DNA of 64,000 nt from Grimontia celer (GCF_900055185.1 NZ_FIZX01000001.1:310001-374000); one strand, 5' to 3'. Counted from the stretch's first letter, positions 42,621 to 51,941 are shown. The notes: a model not told the origin generated them from the letters alone. Numbers and translations: made by a program.

Positions 42621-43670
42621 ATGAAAAAAACGATAGCAATGCTCTCACTTTCAACAGCAGCTCTTTCTTTTTCAGCAACAGCCGCCATAGGCCAGCATCC
42701 TGTCGTGCTGGTTCATGGCTTGCAACCCTCTCAACTCGCCGCCAGGCCTGGTCCAGCAGAGGTTAGTGCTGATGGTGAACACTACTGGGAGCAGTATTGG
42801 AACAGTCGTGCAGATGTGCGTATCGACTGGCCTTCCCACGAACGTGTAGCCGGGAAAATTGCCAGTGACTATGCATGGCCGAAATTAAAACAACTTGCGC
42901 AAAGTAATACTTGTGTCAACGGATGTATTTTTGTTACGCACTCTACCGGTGACCTGGTTACACGCTATATTTTAGATAATCAAGAAAATTGGCTTTTAAA
43001 CGAAGGCTTACCACCGTTAAATATTATTTCTACGTTTGACTTTGCGGGTGCAGGCGGTGGCTCTGAACTGGCAGACATGGCAGTAAATATTGCTGAAGGT
43101 GGTGGTGTTTTAAACACAACCTTACAATTTGCTATATCACTTTGGTTGGGTGAAATGCCAAACAGCAGCAACACTGGCGTGTTAAATGACCTGAAAGTGG
43201 CAAACGCTCGACAAATCGCGCCTTTCCCGGATGGCAGGGTTCCCCGCATTCGTTTCACCGGTGATTCGAGCGAGTATCTTGGTGTGACATCGCCATTTTT
43301 ACCGGGTCATGATGATGGTGTTGTCGCATCGCATTCGACCTGTGGTTCAAGCACTGTGGGCAATTTCAGCAGTTGTTCCCGCACTGTCGCCTATGATGGC
43401 AAGGTGGCGAGTCAATCCCGCGGTGTATCGAGCTTTATGCCGCAGCACTATCCGATGCTGATGGGCAGTGGCTACACCCATGGTGGGGTGATCGGCGATG
43501 TTCACCAAGGAAAAGTGACTGCAGCGAACAGTCGTGTGTCTTTAGGAGATGGCACGCAGGTTTCTGTCAGCACGTCCGACTCCTGGTCATGGTGGGGATG
43601 GGCGTACTATCGTTACGTGAACGGATCGGATGATCAAACCATGTCAGAGTTGGTGTCTAACCTGCGATAA
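42621..43670 (+). CDS. Secreted alpha/beta hydrolase, triacylglycerol-lipase-like
   Basis: A 349-residue exported protein with a signal peptide to about residue 22 (ATAA). The fold is alpha/beta hydrolase: HPVVLVHGLQPSQ is the oxyanion-loop strand, THSTG at 106-110 is the nucleophile elbow (Ser108, with Thr replacing the first Gly), DDGVV is a candidate acid loop and QHYPM a candidate catalytic His. Four or more cysteines (TCVNGC, TCGSS...SSC) should form disulfides. The start is the ATG after AAAGGGTGG. A perfect 9-bp hairpin without a U-tract (43678-43700) separates it from the next gene. Confidence 0.8.
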   Translation: MKKTIAMLSLSTAALSFSATAAIGQHPVVLVHGLQPSQLAARPGPAEVSADGEHYWEQYWNSRADVRIDWPSHERVAGKIASDYAWPKLKQLAQSNTCVNGCIFVTHSTGDLVTRYILDNQENWLLNEGLPPLNIISTFDFAGAGGGSELADMAVNIAEGGGVLNTTLQFAISLWLGEMPNSSNTGVLNDLKVANARQIAPFPDGRVPRIRFTGDSSEYLGVTSPFLPGHDDGVVASHSTCGSSTVGNFSSCSRTVAYDGKVASQSRGVSSFMPQHYPMLMGSGYTHGGVIGDVHQGKVTAANSRVSLGDGTQVSVSTSDSWSWWGWAYYRYVNGSDDQTMSELVSNLR

Positions 43671-43677
43671 GTGATAA

Positions 43678-43700
43678 CCGGAGGAGCAAGTCTCCTCCGG
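43678..43700 (+). other. Intergenic hairpin between lipase and downstream gene
   Basis: CCGGAGGAG pairs with CTCCTCCGG, loop CAAGT, with no T-run after it. It contains GGAGGAG, could stabilise the 3' end of the lipase message, and might tune readthrough into the next gene. Confidence 0.5.
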
Positions 43701-43747
43701 GACTGATTTCCGCTCTGCATTGGGTGGTGTTTAACAAGGAAGAGTCA

Positions 43748-44818
43748 ATGAGAAAAGCGGGTACGGTGCTGATAACCTTGGCACTCGCAGGAATGGGTGT
43801 TTGGCTACTTGGAGATACGGGAACAGAAACGCCCGCGCAGGACCCTGCTACGATGGTGCCCGAGAAAGAGACGGCGTCTTCATCAGAATCAGAGCCGCAA
43901 CCGTTGCCCCTTGCCAAGCAAATTGAGCCTGAACCAATGCCAGATGAACCCTTGCCGGTGATGGAGATTCCGGAAGCGATGACCGCGCAGTTTTCTATGG
44001 TGGCACAAACCTTCGAGCAAGAACTGTATTATCCGCCTTATTCCCAACCTATCCTGTCGTCAGACAGCCCTTATCTGACCCCAAACCGTTTTGCTGAAGT
44101 GGAAATGCCGGTTCTTGATGGGAAGGAGTCTGCTGTCTTGTCTCTTGATAAATATCGCTTTTTCTACCCAGAGGCTGTGCCTTTTAAAGTGAAAAGCTCA
44201 CTTGCTGTGCTTGGTATGCGTTACTCGTTATTGGACATTGGCAGTCGTGAAGAAGTCGCAAGTGGAAGCAGTGAAAATGCTGATGGGGAAATGCAGCCTG
44301 ATGAGTCGACATCTTCACAGCTAAGGCTGAAGGTCACTGTGCGCTTTGAAGGTGGCAGTGATGTGTTAACGGCTGACATTAGCTATGCCAATCCTGTAGC
44401 TTTTGTCATGGGAGCTGAGCCTACGTACACCCAACAAGCCGACTGGATGATACCTGTTACCATCGATGCCAAAAAAGCCGGGCTTTACCGTCTTCGCGCC
44501 AACTTATATCGAGAAGATGGTACGCCTGTTGCCGTCCTGACGGAAAAGCAAAAGCTGGGTGAAGGGCAGGGTGAGATCGTATTGAAAGCTCATCAATCCG
44601 TTTTCTCGGGTGAAAGCGGAGCGTATTCGTTAAAGGATATTCAGTTGGAACGAATGTCTGGTCGACCAGGTGAAAAAACACAGTATGGTGTCAGTAAGGT
44701 TGGACAGATAGATTTGGGTGAATTGGATGCCGATACCTTGAGTGATGTACCATACCAACCTTCTGAGCAAGAGCGTCAGCAACTTCGATTCTTAAAACAC
44801 CTAGCTGGTGAAGCCTGA
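43748..44818 (+). CDS. Periplasmic membrane-anchored protein of unknown function
   Basis: A 356-residue protein with one N-terminal helix (residues 7-24), then a low-complexity Pro/Glu-rich spacer (about 28-85) and a beta-rich C-terminal domain from about 100 (VRFEGGSDVLTADISY, AGLYRLRANLYREDG). The N-terminal helix lacks a clear cleavage site, so the protein is probably anchored in the inner membrane facing the periplasm. AAGGAAGAGTCA precedes the ATG. It lies 77 bases after the lipase; a role in lipase folding or secretion is possible but it does not resemble the Lif foldase in an obvious way. Confidence 0.65.
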   Translation: MRKAGTVLITLALAGMGVWLLGDTGTETPAQDPATMVPEKETASSSESEPQPLPLAKQIEPEPMPDEPLPVMEIPEAMTAQFSMVAQTFEQELYYPPYSQPILSSDSPYLTPNRFAEVEMPVLDGKESAVLSLDKYRFFYPEAVPFKVKSSLAVLGMRYSLLDIGSREEVASGSSENADGEMQPDESTSSQLRLKVTVRFEGGSDVLTADISYANPVAFVMGAEPTYTQQADWMIPVTIDAKKAGLYRLRANLYREDGTPVAVLTEKQKLGEGQGEIVLKAHQSVFSGESGAYSLKDIQLERMSGRPGEKTQYGVSKVGQIDLGELDADTLSDVPYQPSEQERQQLRFLKHLAGEA

Positions 44819-45095
44819 TCATAAAGGCTTTGTTCGTTATTTCATTTCCTGATCTTTCTGCCTCACATCAAAAAATTGAGTATTAACTCTAGTTTTTCTA
44901 TGACACTTCTCTTTCCCTTGTGATATACATCGCAAATCATTTGTAATGCCCACTTTTTCCGACTTAAAAACTGTCGGTGAATTGCTCTTAATCAATTGAA
45001 GCACGTCTTTTCGGCGTATGATGCGCGGAAAAAAGTGGACAAGCATCTTCCGCAATCCTGCGGCCTCTCATCTTTAATCAACAAGGTTTTCGAGC

Positions 45096-46568
45096 ATGAA
45101 ACGCAATGGGCGAGATTTGGTTTACTACCTGACGCTGGTGTGTGTGCCGATGTTTTTTGCTGTGTTGCTAGGGCTATATCTCTCTAAGTTATCCATTGAT
45201 AAGCATGTGGATGATTTTGGCGTGATATACCTGAAGACGCTTGAGCGCAAAATTGAATCCCTGACCAATCAGGCTAGGGTGATCATGAGCGATGCCTCCA
45301 ATTGTGACTCCATTAAAAGCCGTTTGGAAATCTGGCCGAGCGTCCATGACTTTGTCACAGTGCAAAACGGTCAGATCATGTGTCAATCAGATACCGTGTT
45401 TGATTGGGTAGCTCCTTCACTTTTGACCGCAGATCTGATTCCAGGTATCCATAGCTATCCTAAAGCGGGCAGCGCCGGTAAAGAGCGCGTATTAGTTGTT
45501 GTGTCTCAGGATAAGGTAAATCCTGCATCTCGTGGCATGGCGGTGGTGTCTTTAGACGAGTTTATCGCCTACATGGATATCTCAGACTCGCTGCAATACG
45601 AAAAGCTGGCTGTCTGGATTGGTGATAAATGTCTGTTCAACAGAAGCCAGTACAACCCCGAAAACATGCATTATTTTAAGTCGCAGCGTTTTCATGTCGA
45701 GTTAGGTGTTGAGCCAGCCGATAACTATGTTCGCTACTCTATGCTGATGTTTGCGCTGTCGAGTATTCCCCTGGGACTACTGATTTCCCTGTTTATCCAT
45801 TTGGTGATCATGCGTTTGAAACCGCGCTACTCGCTGGTGGAGGAGATTAAGTCAGGTCTTAAGCGCGGCGAGTTTTACTTGGTGTATCAACCTGTCTACG
45901 ACGCTTTGGGAGAGTTGTACGGATTTGAAGCGTTGGCACGTTGGCAGCACCCGAAAATGGGGGCTGTGGGGCCGGACATTTTTATTCCCGCCATTGAGCA
46001 AAATCAGCTTGGCATTGAGTTTACCCACTATGTTTTTGCGCGAGCAGCGCAGGATATGGCGCTACTAAATACTGACAAAACATATCATCTGGGTATCAAT
46101 GTGCCGCCTGAATTTATGATGTGCCCGAATTTTGAAAGCACGCTGTCGAGCTTGATGAAGACCTTCGAGGATTTGCCAGTGGCTATCACTTTGGAGGTTA
46201 CCGAACGACAGCTTCTGGACGAGGCGGCGATTGAACAGATCGACATTGCTCGCCGGCTTGGTGTGGAAGTGGCGATCGATGATTTTGGCGTTGGACATAC
46301 CTCGCTGTCCATGCTTCAACGTCTGAATATCGACTACTTAAAAATCGATAAATGTTTTGTTGATACCGTTGGGGTAGATTCAGTCAATGCGCCGGTGCTG
46401 GAATCTATCATTGAGCTCGCACACCGCCTGAATATCGCTATCGTGGCGGAAGGTGTCGAGAACGTAAAACAGGTCGATTTTCTCAATCAGCGTGGGTGTC
46501 AGTACCAGCAGGGCTATTTCTATGCCAAGCCACTGACAATGAATGACCTGCTTGAGCGTTACCAATAA
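45096..46568 (+). CDS. CSS-type EAL-domain cyclic-di-GMP phosphodiesterase
   Basis: A 490-residue protein: helix 1 (about 9-30), a periplasmic sensor region with the redox CSS-like motif Cys70-Asp71-Ser72 (Asp replaces the first Ser), a second Cys96, helix 2 (about 235-258), then an EAL domain (265-490). The catalytic set is complete: FEALARW, GINVPP (Asn), LEVTER (Glu), AIDDFGVGHTSL (Asp-Asp), YLKIDK (Lys), VAEGVE (Glu) and QYQQGYFYAKPL (Gln). It should hydrolyse c-di-GMP under periplasmic redox control through DsbA/DsbB, as known for E. coli Pdc proteins. Confidence 0.9.
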   Translation: MKRNGRDLVYYLTLVCVPMFFAVLLGLYLSKLSIDKHVDDFGVIYLKTLERKIESLTNQARVIMSDASNCDSIKSRLEIWPSVHDFVTVQNGQIMCQSDTVFDWVAPSLLTADLIPGIHSYPKAGSAGKERVLVVVSQDKVNPASRGMAVVSLDEFIAYMDISDSLQYEKLAVWIGDKCLFNRSQYNPENMHYFKSQRFHVELGVEPADNYVRYSMLMFALSSIPLGLLISLFIHLVIMRLKPRYSLVEEIKSGLKRGEFYLVYQPVYDALGELYGFEALARWQHPKMGAVGPDIFIPAIEQNQLGIEFTHYVFARAAQDMALLNTDKTYHLGINVPPEFMMCPNFESTLSSLMKTFEDLPVAITLEVTERQLLDEAAIEQIDIARRLGVEVAIDDFGVGHTSLSMLQRLNIDYLKIDKCFVDTVGVDSVNAPVLESIIELAHRLNIAIVAEGVENVKQVDFLNQRGCQYQQGYFYAKPLTMNDLLERYQ

Positions 46569-46591
46569 GCTGACAACGACCTAACTTCATT

Positions 46592-46639
46592 GAATCCTGC
46601 ATTTTTAGGTATATAACCGTGCAACGCCGCGTTGCACGG
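46592..46639. repeat. Degenerate Vibrio palindromic repeat plus perfect hairpin
   Basis: TGAATCCTGCATTTTTAGG is a variant of the core of the element at 56044. It is followed by CCGTGCAACG (46617-46626) and CGTTGCACGG (46630-46639), a perfect 10-bp hairpin with a 3-nt loop. Confidence 0.6.
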
Positions 46640-46732
46640 GCATATCACAGATCTCAATCCGACAAAATTCATGGGTGATCAGGCGAATATCCACTACGCT
46701 TAAAATGACTTCGTAAACATAAGGATAGGGAT

Positions 46733-47707
46733 TTGGTTGCCGCACTTCGATTAATCGAAAATCCAGCGTTGGTGAGTTGCCACTCGGAACTGACTGGCTC
46801 GGATATTTTGTGGTGCGACTTGCTCCAGGATGAACGCTTTTCGCAGGAAATCCGTAAACTTAGCCAATATGTGGTGGATTACCGCGCCAACCTGAAAAAC
46901 CATCTCGACCAAAAGCTTTCAGAACCTCATCTGTTCCTGCTTTGTAGCCGCGAGAAAGTGCGTTTCAATATATTCAAACGCCCTCGCTACAATTTCCTGA
47001 CCAAAAAAACCACGTTCCACTTTCTGGTTGGCAAAGAACAACGCAAAGTTTCGGCGGCTGTGAAGCTGGGCGACCACTTTTTCGAAAACACGCCGCACCC
47101 TAAAGTCCTGCTTGAACCAAAGTTTGTTACCTTACTGACAAGCAAAAACGAAGACGTCACGCTCTCTGTTCATGATTTCCTGTTCGGAACGGGTATTGAT
47201 ATTAATGTGGAAAGCAAAGTCGTGGCGAGCGGCAGCTCACCTTCACCTTATTGGGAGGGCGCTCAATCTCTGGTTTCCGCACTGAGTAATGAAGCATCAA
47301 GACATATGTCTTCTGATACCGATTTGCTGGTGTATCTGGGAGAATTTGATTGCAACGTGTTAGCTATCAGGGATGACCATGAAGTCGAGCCAGAAAGCCT
47401 TGGCATGCAAAACGATGACGGCGCAAAAACGCTGGCTTTGATGCTAGCCCGCGCGTACAGCATTTACTTTCTTGGTGAGAGTGAGAACAAGGCGGCGCTG
47501 CGAAGTGCTTATGGCAACTTGCTGCGTTATATGAGAAACCGCAATCTGGTTCGGATAGCGGTTACCCACTTCTATGAGTTTGATAGCGAGTACTTACATC
47601 TCGGCTCAGAAGGTAGAGAATATTCACCGAACCATGAGTTTGTTATCACCCTTGAAGACGGCGTTATGCATATCGATGGCGAGCCGTTTCAACCCAGCCT
47701 GACGTAA
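46733..47707 (+). CDS. Hypothetical cytosolic protein
   Basis: A 324-residue protein with no signal peptide or membrane helix and no recognised family. It begins at a TTG with GGATAGGGAT upstream, since no ATG occurs until deep in the protein. Regions such as RFNIFKRPRYNFLTKKTTFHF and HDFLFGTGIDINVE suggest an alpha/beta fold with a basic patch in the N-terminal third. It stands alone between the EAL gene and a convergent aminotransferase. Confidence 0.6.
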   Translation: MVAALRLIENPALVSCHSELTGSDILWCDLLQDERFSQEIRKLSQYVVDYRANLKNHLDQKLSEPHLFLLCSREKVRFNIFKRPRYNFLTKKTTFHFLVGKEQRKVSAAVKLGDHFFENTPHPKVLLEPKFVTLLTSKNEDVTLSVHDFLFGTGIDINVESKVVASGSSPSPYWEGAQSLVSALSNEASRHMSSDTDLLVYLGEFDCNVLAIRDDHEVEPESLGMQNDDGAKTLALMLARAYSIYFLGESENKAALRSAYGNLLRYMRNRNLVRIAVTHFYEFDSEYLHLGSEGREYSPNHEFVITLEDGVMHIDGEPFQPSLT

Positions 47708-47732
47708 CCCGAACCTTCCAACTTATGTTCTG

Positions 47733-48938
47733 TCAGCCAAACTGCGGCTGATACTCCTGCAACGTTTTTTCCAACATCGCCACACCTAACGGTAAGTTCG
47801 CTTCGCCACCGAGTCTTTGGATGGTCGACCCTAAAGCGTGGATAGTACGGAAGATATTATGCACGCGGCATTGCTCGCCCATTTGCCCGATTCGAACAAT
47901 GTTCAGACCAAATGAACCTGAAATCTCTACTTTAAAATCTCGTGAAATCGCCGCCAGAATCTCTTTCTGGTTTAACCCTTCCGGCACATTGATGCCTACG
48001 ACAGAATTCAGTCGCGAGGCTTTGTCGGCATAAAGGGAAAGCCCAAGGCCTTGAATGCCAGCCTGAAGAGCAAGGGAGCATTTTAGGTGGCGGTCAAAGC
48101 GCTTTTCTAAGGTTTCATCGCAAATCAGTCGAAGCGCCTCATGAATGGCCATAATGCCAGAAACCGGTGCGGTGTAATGGTAGGAACTTTGGTACCAGAA
48201 TTTGTCAGCCAGCTTGGCATCAAGACACCAGTGACGAAGAGTGTCTTCCCGTGTGGTAATTTTGTCCCAGGCTAGCTCAGAGAAGGCCACCAGAGAAACG
48301 CCAGGAATGCAGCTCAAACCTTTCTGGCCACCCGTGATGACGGCATCCACTCCCCATTCATCCATGTTAAGTGGCATGGTGCTGAGGGTACAGACAGCGT
48401 CAACAATCACCAGACATCCTGCTGCTTGTGCTGCACGACAGATTTCCGGCAGCGCGCCATTACAAACAGTATTGGAGGTTTCACCCTGAACGATAGTGAG
48501 TACTTTTGGCTGTATTTCGGCGATCGCTTTGGCGATCTCCTCAGGGTTCGCTGCTTGCCCTTCAACGATGGTATAGCGGGTGACTTCTCCACCTACGCGC
48601 TCAGACATTTCCGCCAAACGGCCGCTGAAAAAACCATTGCTGACAGACAGCACCCTGTCACCTGGCGCAACCAGATTAGCGACCGCCATTTCCATCGCCG
48701 CCGACCCCGGGCCTGCAACACCGAGAATGTGTGAAGACTCGGTCTGGAATACATAGCGTGACATAGATTTAACCTGCTCGATGATGCGTGACATAGTTTC
48801 ACCAAGGTGGTTAATCACAATACCGTTGGCAGCGGCGACTTTGGCAGGAATTGGTACAGGGCCAGCGCCCATCATCAATAAAGGTTCTTCGGGAAGGATG
48901 GTATCCAGTGATTCGACGATGGGGGCAGATATGCGCAC
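47733..48938 (-). CDS. Class V aminotransferase (alanine/serine-glyoxylate aminotransferase-like)
   Basis: A 401-residue PLP enzyme of the AGXT/PucG group. MGAGPVPIPAKV near the start, VAGPGSAAMEMAVANL, VDAVCTLSTMPLNMDEWGVD and ITGGQKGLSCIPG with the PLP lysine are family signatures. The frame extends upstream to 49058, but AGGAG six bases before the GTG at 48938 marks a better start and gives the normal length. It converts glyoxylate or a related oxoacid to glycine with an amino donor; betaine catabolism feeds glycine pools, so a loose link with gbcAB is possible. Confidence 0.85.
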   Translation of the reverse strand: MRISAPIVESLDTILPEEPLLMMGAGPVPIPAKVAAANGIVINHLGETMSRIIEQVKSMSRYVFQTESSHILGVAGPGSAAMEMAVANLVAPGDRVLSVSNGFFSGRLAEMSERVGGEVTRYTIVEGQAANPEEIAKAIAEIQPKVLTIVQGETSNTVCNGALPEICRAAQAAGCLVIVDAVCTLSTMPLNMDEWGVDAVITGGQKGLSCIPGVSLVAFSELAWDKITTREDTLRHWCLDAKLADKFWYQSSYHYTAPVSGIMAIHEALRLICDETLEKRFDRHLKCSLALQAGIQGLGLSLYADKASRLNSVVGINVPEGLNQKEILAAISRDFKVEISGSFGLNIVRIGQMGEQCRVHNIFRTIHALGSTIQRLGGEANLPLGVAMLEKTLQEYQPQFG

Positions 48939-49065
48939 GTATAACTCCTGTATTGATTCTGTGCTTGGGCGACTTCCTGTCGGAGGCGTTACTTGTAAGG
49001 TCATAGTCGCACAGCGACACTGGGATTTCCATGTGCATAGCGGGACAACCCGTCGCATTTCTGCA

Positions 49066-49392
49066 CTACTTAGGCGGAAGGGTTTCGACGAAACTCAGTG
49101 CGAGCGAAATCCAGTCATCTAAAGCTTGGCTGTCGACGTGTTCAGCATCGACAAACAACAGCCCAGACATTTTTCTTCCCCCTTGAACCATGACTTCTGC
49201 GCCGGGATTTTCGAGAGCAATATCTTCGTTTTCTTTGCCGACACGGAACATGAAGCGGCCTTTATCAGCACCGCCAATCATATTACCGTGATGAAGAAAG
49301 CAGACTCCGCCCATCATATGTTTTTCCGTGATGCCTTTGACGTTGGATGTAGCGTCCCGGAATCGTTGGGTTAGCTGTTCATCGTAAGCCAT
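49066..49392 (-). CDS. TfoX N-terminal-domain protein
   Basis: A 108-residue protein with the TfoX_N fold: MMGGVCFLHHGNMIGG, DKGRFMFRVG and GRKMSGLLFVD are family signatures. It lacks the C-terminal TfoX domain, so it is not the competence regulator but one of the short stand-alone forms often found with YciI and VOC genes. It opens a minus-strand group of small genes (49.1-52.3 kb) that includes an ECF42-like sigma factor. Confidence 0.85.
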   Translation of the reverse strand: MAYDEQLTQRFRDATSNVKGITEKHMMGGVCFLHHGNMIGGADKGRFMFRVGKENEDIALENPGAEVMVQGGRKMSGLLFVDAEHVDSQALDDWISLALSFVETLPPK

Positions 49393-49416
49393 ATATTTTC
49401 CTCGAAGGTTTTCGCC

Positions 49417-49809
49417 TTAGAGCGCTCGGTAAAACAGAAAAACAGATGGGATAATCATGGCTGAAAAAGTCAGTATCATCCCTACAGCACGGCCATTAGT
49501 CGCTCCGGAAGGGGTAAATACCAATGTGTGGTAGTGAATAAGTCGTCCTGCCACGATTGCAATGGCAGCGGCAATTACCCAGATTTGTGCCATTCCTAAC
49601 GCCTCAGCCAAGGTAATAGCGAAAAGGGTGATGGGGACGGTTTCGGTATTGTTGCCGTGACCTCGTAGCTTTTGCATCAGATTTTGGTCTTGGCCCCAAC
49701 CAAAGTTGATGCCAGTGGCAAGTCGCCTAAGCCCTACTGCGATGGTCATCGGGATTTGCAGTACAACACAGACCGCAATTAAAAGTGGCGCAATGGTTAG
49801 ATGTTCCAA
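49417..49809 (-). CDS. MAPEG-family membrane protein
   Basis: A 130-residue four-helix membrane protein. LRGHGNNTETVPI matches the MAPEG signature (R-x-H-x-N-x-x-E-x-x-P), the glutathione-binding arginine-asparagine-glutamate set. Members are glutathione transferases or peroxidases of eicosanoid type; bacterial ones probably detoxify hydrophobic electrophiles. It sits in the ECF42-associated cluster. Confidence 0.85.
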   Translation of the reverse strand: MEHLTIAPLLIAVCVVLQIPMTIAVGLRRLATGINFGWGQDQNLMQKLRGHGNNTETVPITLFAITLAEALGMAQIWVIAAAIAIVAGRLIHYHTLVFTPSGATNGRAVGMILTFSAMIIPSVFLFYRAL

Positions 49810-49824
49810 CTGAACCTCCGAATT

Positions 49825-49862
49825 TTAGGCATATAAATCCACTTCGCAGGCTTGCTGCGAAG
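49825..49862. repeat. Short repeat with hairpin upstream of the MAPEG gene
   Basis: TTTTAGGCATATAA (near 49823-49836) resembles TTTTAGGTATATAA at 46603-46616, and in both places a different perfect hairpin follows; here CTTCGCAG (49842-49849) with CTGCGAAG (49855-49862). Confidence 0.45.
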
Positions 49863-49888
49863 CAGGTTTGCAATAAAAAGGAATGAAC

Positions 49889-50206
49889 TTAGAACTTCAT
49901 TTCTATGAGTTCGGAGACTTCCATCGTTCCTCCGATGCCAAGGAACGGACACGCCTTTGCGGCTTGCAGTGCCTCTTCCATGGTATCGACTTCAATAATG
50001 GTGTAACCGGACATGCCAATTTGGCTTCCTTCACTGATAGAGCCGTCCGGAGCGACGCAAATAGTGCCTTTCATCGGATTGGCTGGGCTAACGGCTTTGC
50101 TGCCAAGCTCTTTTAACCATGTCTGATATTCGGCGAAATGCTTTTGGCCTTCTTCCGGTGTGGCGGGCGGGTTGCCGCCGAGATAAGTCATCACATACTT
50201 AGGCAT
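49889..50206 (-). CDS. YciI-family protein (upper copy)
   Basis: A 105-residue ferredoxin-like-fold protein: MPKYVMTYLGG at the start, GYTIIEVDTMEEALQAAKACP and GGTMEVSELIEM at the end, typical of YciI/DGPF proteins found with ECF sigma factors. The DGPF motif is replaced (APDGSISEG). GAGGGAAATGAT precedes the ATG at 50206. It is adjacent to the VOC gene and 0.5 kb from the ECF42 gene. Confidence 0.8.
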   Translation of the reverse strand: MPKYVMTYLGGNPPATPEEGQKHFAEYQTWLKELGSKAVSPANPMKGTICVAPDGSISEGSQIGMSGYTIIEVDTMEEALQAAKACPFLGIGGTMEVSELIEMKF

Positions 50207-50259
50207 ATCATTTCCCTCTGTCTTTGTTCTTGGTATCAGGATCCCTGCTGAATAGAAGC

Positions 50260-50643
50260 TCATCCTTCTTGGGCGTTGTATTTGATTAGCGCCATTTTGG
50301 CACCTTGCAGATCTTTGAAAATAGCAATCCTCCCAACTCCCGGAATATCTGAAGGCGGCATCAGTTCTGTTGCGCCGAGCGACACGGCTTTTTCGAGTCG
50401 GCTATCTACGTCATCTACCGTGATGTAAACCAGCCAGCCAGGCTCAAGATCCGGGAAAGGCTTAAATCCTCCGACGCCACCGCCATTGATTGAGATAATC
50501 GGATAAACCACATCACCTTCCATTGGGTGATCCATGATTTCCCAGCCAAGCACTTGTTGATAAAACGCTTTTGCTTCGTGGTGTTGCGGGCCGCAGTGTT
50601 CAATCCAGCTTGGTGCGCCATGGGTTTGCTGTGCGTTGCTCAT
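50260..50643 (-). CDS. VOC-superfamily protein (27 kDa-antigen-like)
   Basis: A 127-residue glyoxalase-fold protein: PSWIEHCGPQHHEAKAFYQQVLGW, the central VYITVDDVDSRLEKAVSLGA, and the final VGRIAIFKDLQGAKMALI are standard for the branch annotated as VOC family, glyoxalase-like. AAAGGACGACAAA precedes the ATG. Together with YciI, MAPEG and TfoX_N genes it forms the typical content of ECF42-linked clusters. Confidence 0.82.
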   Translation of the reverse strand: MSNAQQTHGAPSWIEHCGPQHHEAKAFYQQVLGWEIMDHPMEGDVVYPIISINGGGVGGFKPFPDLEPGWLVYITVDDVDSRLEKAVSLGATELMPPSDIPGVGRIAIFKDLQGAKMALIKYNAQEG

Positions 50644-50726
50644 TTTGTCGTCCTTTTTGTTGAGTGTCTCTTAATAGGACGAACAACAAATCTCCCACCG
50701 GACATCAGTGCTGACTTTTTTCTGAA

Positions 50727-51938
50727 TTATTTTTTCGACTTCTCTAACTGATTGATTTCTCTTTCTATGTAAGCTTTTTCCCAATCATGCTGTGCCAGAA
50801 TTTGCGCTGCTCTGAATGCCTCTACTGCACTTTCTGATTTTCCCGCCATCTTTAACAGATGGGCGCGGGTGGCATGGAAATATTGATAACGTGCGAGTGG
50901 CTTTTGCAGTGGCTGAATCTCCTCAAGTGCTTGATGTGCACTGTTGACATGAGCGGTTGCCACGGCGCGGTTTAGCGCGACCACAGGCGTGGGGTGTTGG
51001 CGGTATAGCGCGTCATAGAGGTGGAGGATGTCTTCCCAATCAGTGTCTTCTGGATTTCTTGCAATGCTATGTGCCCCAGAAATGCAGGCTTGAAGGCGAT
51101 AATAACCCGCAGGAGCGCGTGTTGAGGCTTTGGCGAGTATCCCAGTGGCTTCGGAAATCATGCCTTGGTCCCAGAGGGTTCTGTCCTGTTCATCAAGAGG
51201 GACCGGTTCATCTCCTCGAAAGCGGGCGTCACGACGGGATTGGCCATAAAGCATCAAAGCGAGAAGACTTTGGATTTCTGTGTCGTCGGGGATGAGTTCG
51301 ACAAGCTGCCGTGTCAAAGAGATGGCTTCATCGCTGAAGCTAAGTTGGTTTTTCTGTGGAGATGAAGCCGAGTTGTAGCCTTCGGTAAATAGCAGATACA
51401 ACATGCTTTTTACCGAGTCGAGACGCTTGAGGTCAAGAAAAGGTGTGTCTGTAGTGAGGGCTAACTGACTAACTGTTTGCTTCGCACGAGACAGTCGCTT
51501 TTCCATTGCTGATTCTGAAATAAGAAAAGCCCGAGCAAGTGATGAGGATGGAATGCCAGCCAGTATGTTAAGTGCCAGACTGATTTGCTGTGGCTTTGCA
51601 AGCAAGGGGGCAGAGCAGACAAAAAAAAGCCGCAGTATATCGTTGTTATAGAGAAGGTCGGGATGTTCGTTTGAGTCGCCATTCGTGTCATTTTCAAAGC
51701 TCCCTTCGCGGCTCAGCTTGCGGAAGTTATCGATAACACTGTTTTTAGCCGCGACAAAAAGCCAAGTCTCGGGATTGTTCGGTATTCCGTTTTCCTGCCA
51801 GGCTGGATAGGCGCGGGTAATGGCTTCTTGTAGGGCATCTTCTGCCAAGGAAAAATCGCCAAATCGGCGAACCAAAGCGCCGAGCACTTTGGGACGCGCC
51901 CGACGATAAATCATCCCAACCTTGGCGTGAAAGTCCAT
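50727..51938 (-). CDS. ECF42-group RNA polymerase sigma factor with C-terminal TPR-like extension
   Basis: A 403-residue sigma-70-like factor. Region 2 is FGDFSLAEDALQEAITRAYPAW and region 4 lies around SSSLARAFLISESAMEKRLSRAK. A long helical C-terminal extension of about 220 residues follows with repeats such as LHLYDALYRQHPTPVVALNRAVA, typical of ECF42. This group has no anti-sigma factor; activity is tuned by the extension. Its gene starts three bases after the DGPF gene stop, the standard ECF42-DGPF pairing. Confidence 0.88.
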   Translation of the reverse strand: MDFHAKVGMIYRRARPKVLGALVRRFGDFSLAEDALQEAITRAYPAWQENGIPNNPETWLFVAAKNSVIDNFRKLSREGSFENDTNGDSNEHPDLLYNNDILRLFFVCSAPLLAKPQQISLALNILAGIPSSSLARAFLISESAMEKRLSRAKQTVSQLALTTDTPFLDLKRLDSVKSMLYLLFTEGYNSASSPQKNQLSFSDEAISLTRQLVELIPDDTEIQSLLALMLYGQSRRDARFRGDEPVPLDEQDRTLWDQGMISEATGILAKASTRAPAGYYRLQACISGAHSIARNPEDTDWEDILHLYDALYRQHPTPVVALNRAVATAHVNSAHQALEEIQPLQKPLARYQYFHATRAHLLKMAGKSESAVEAFRAAQILAQHDWEKAYIEREINQLEKSKK

Positions 51939-51941
51939 GAT

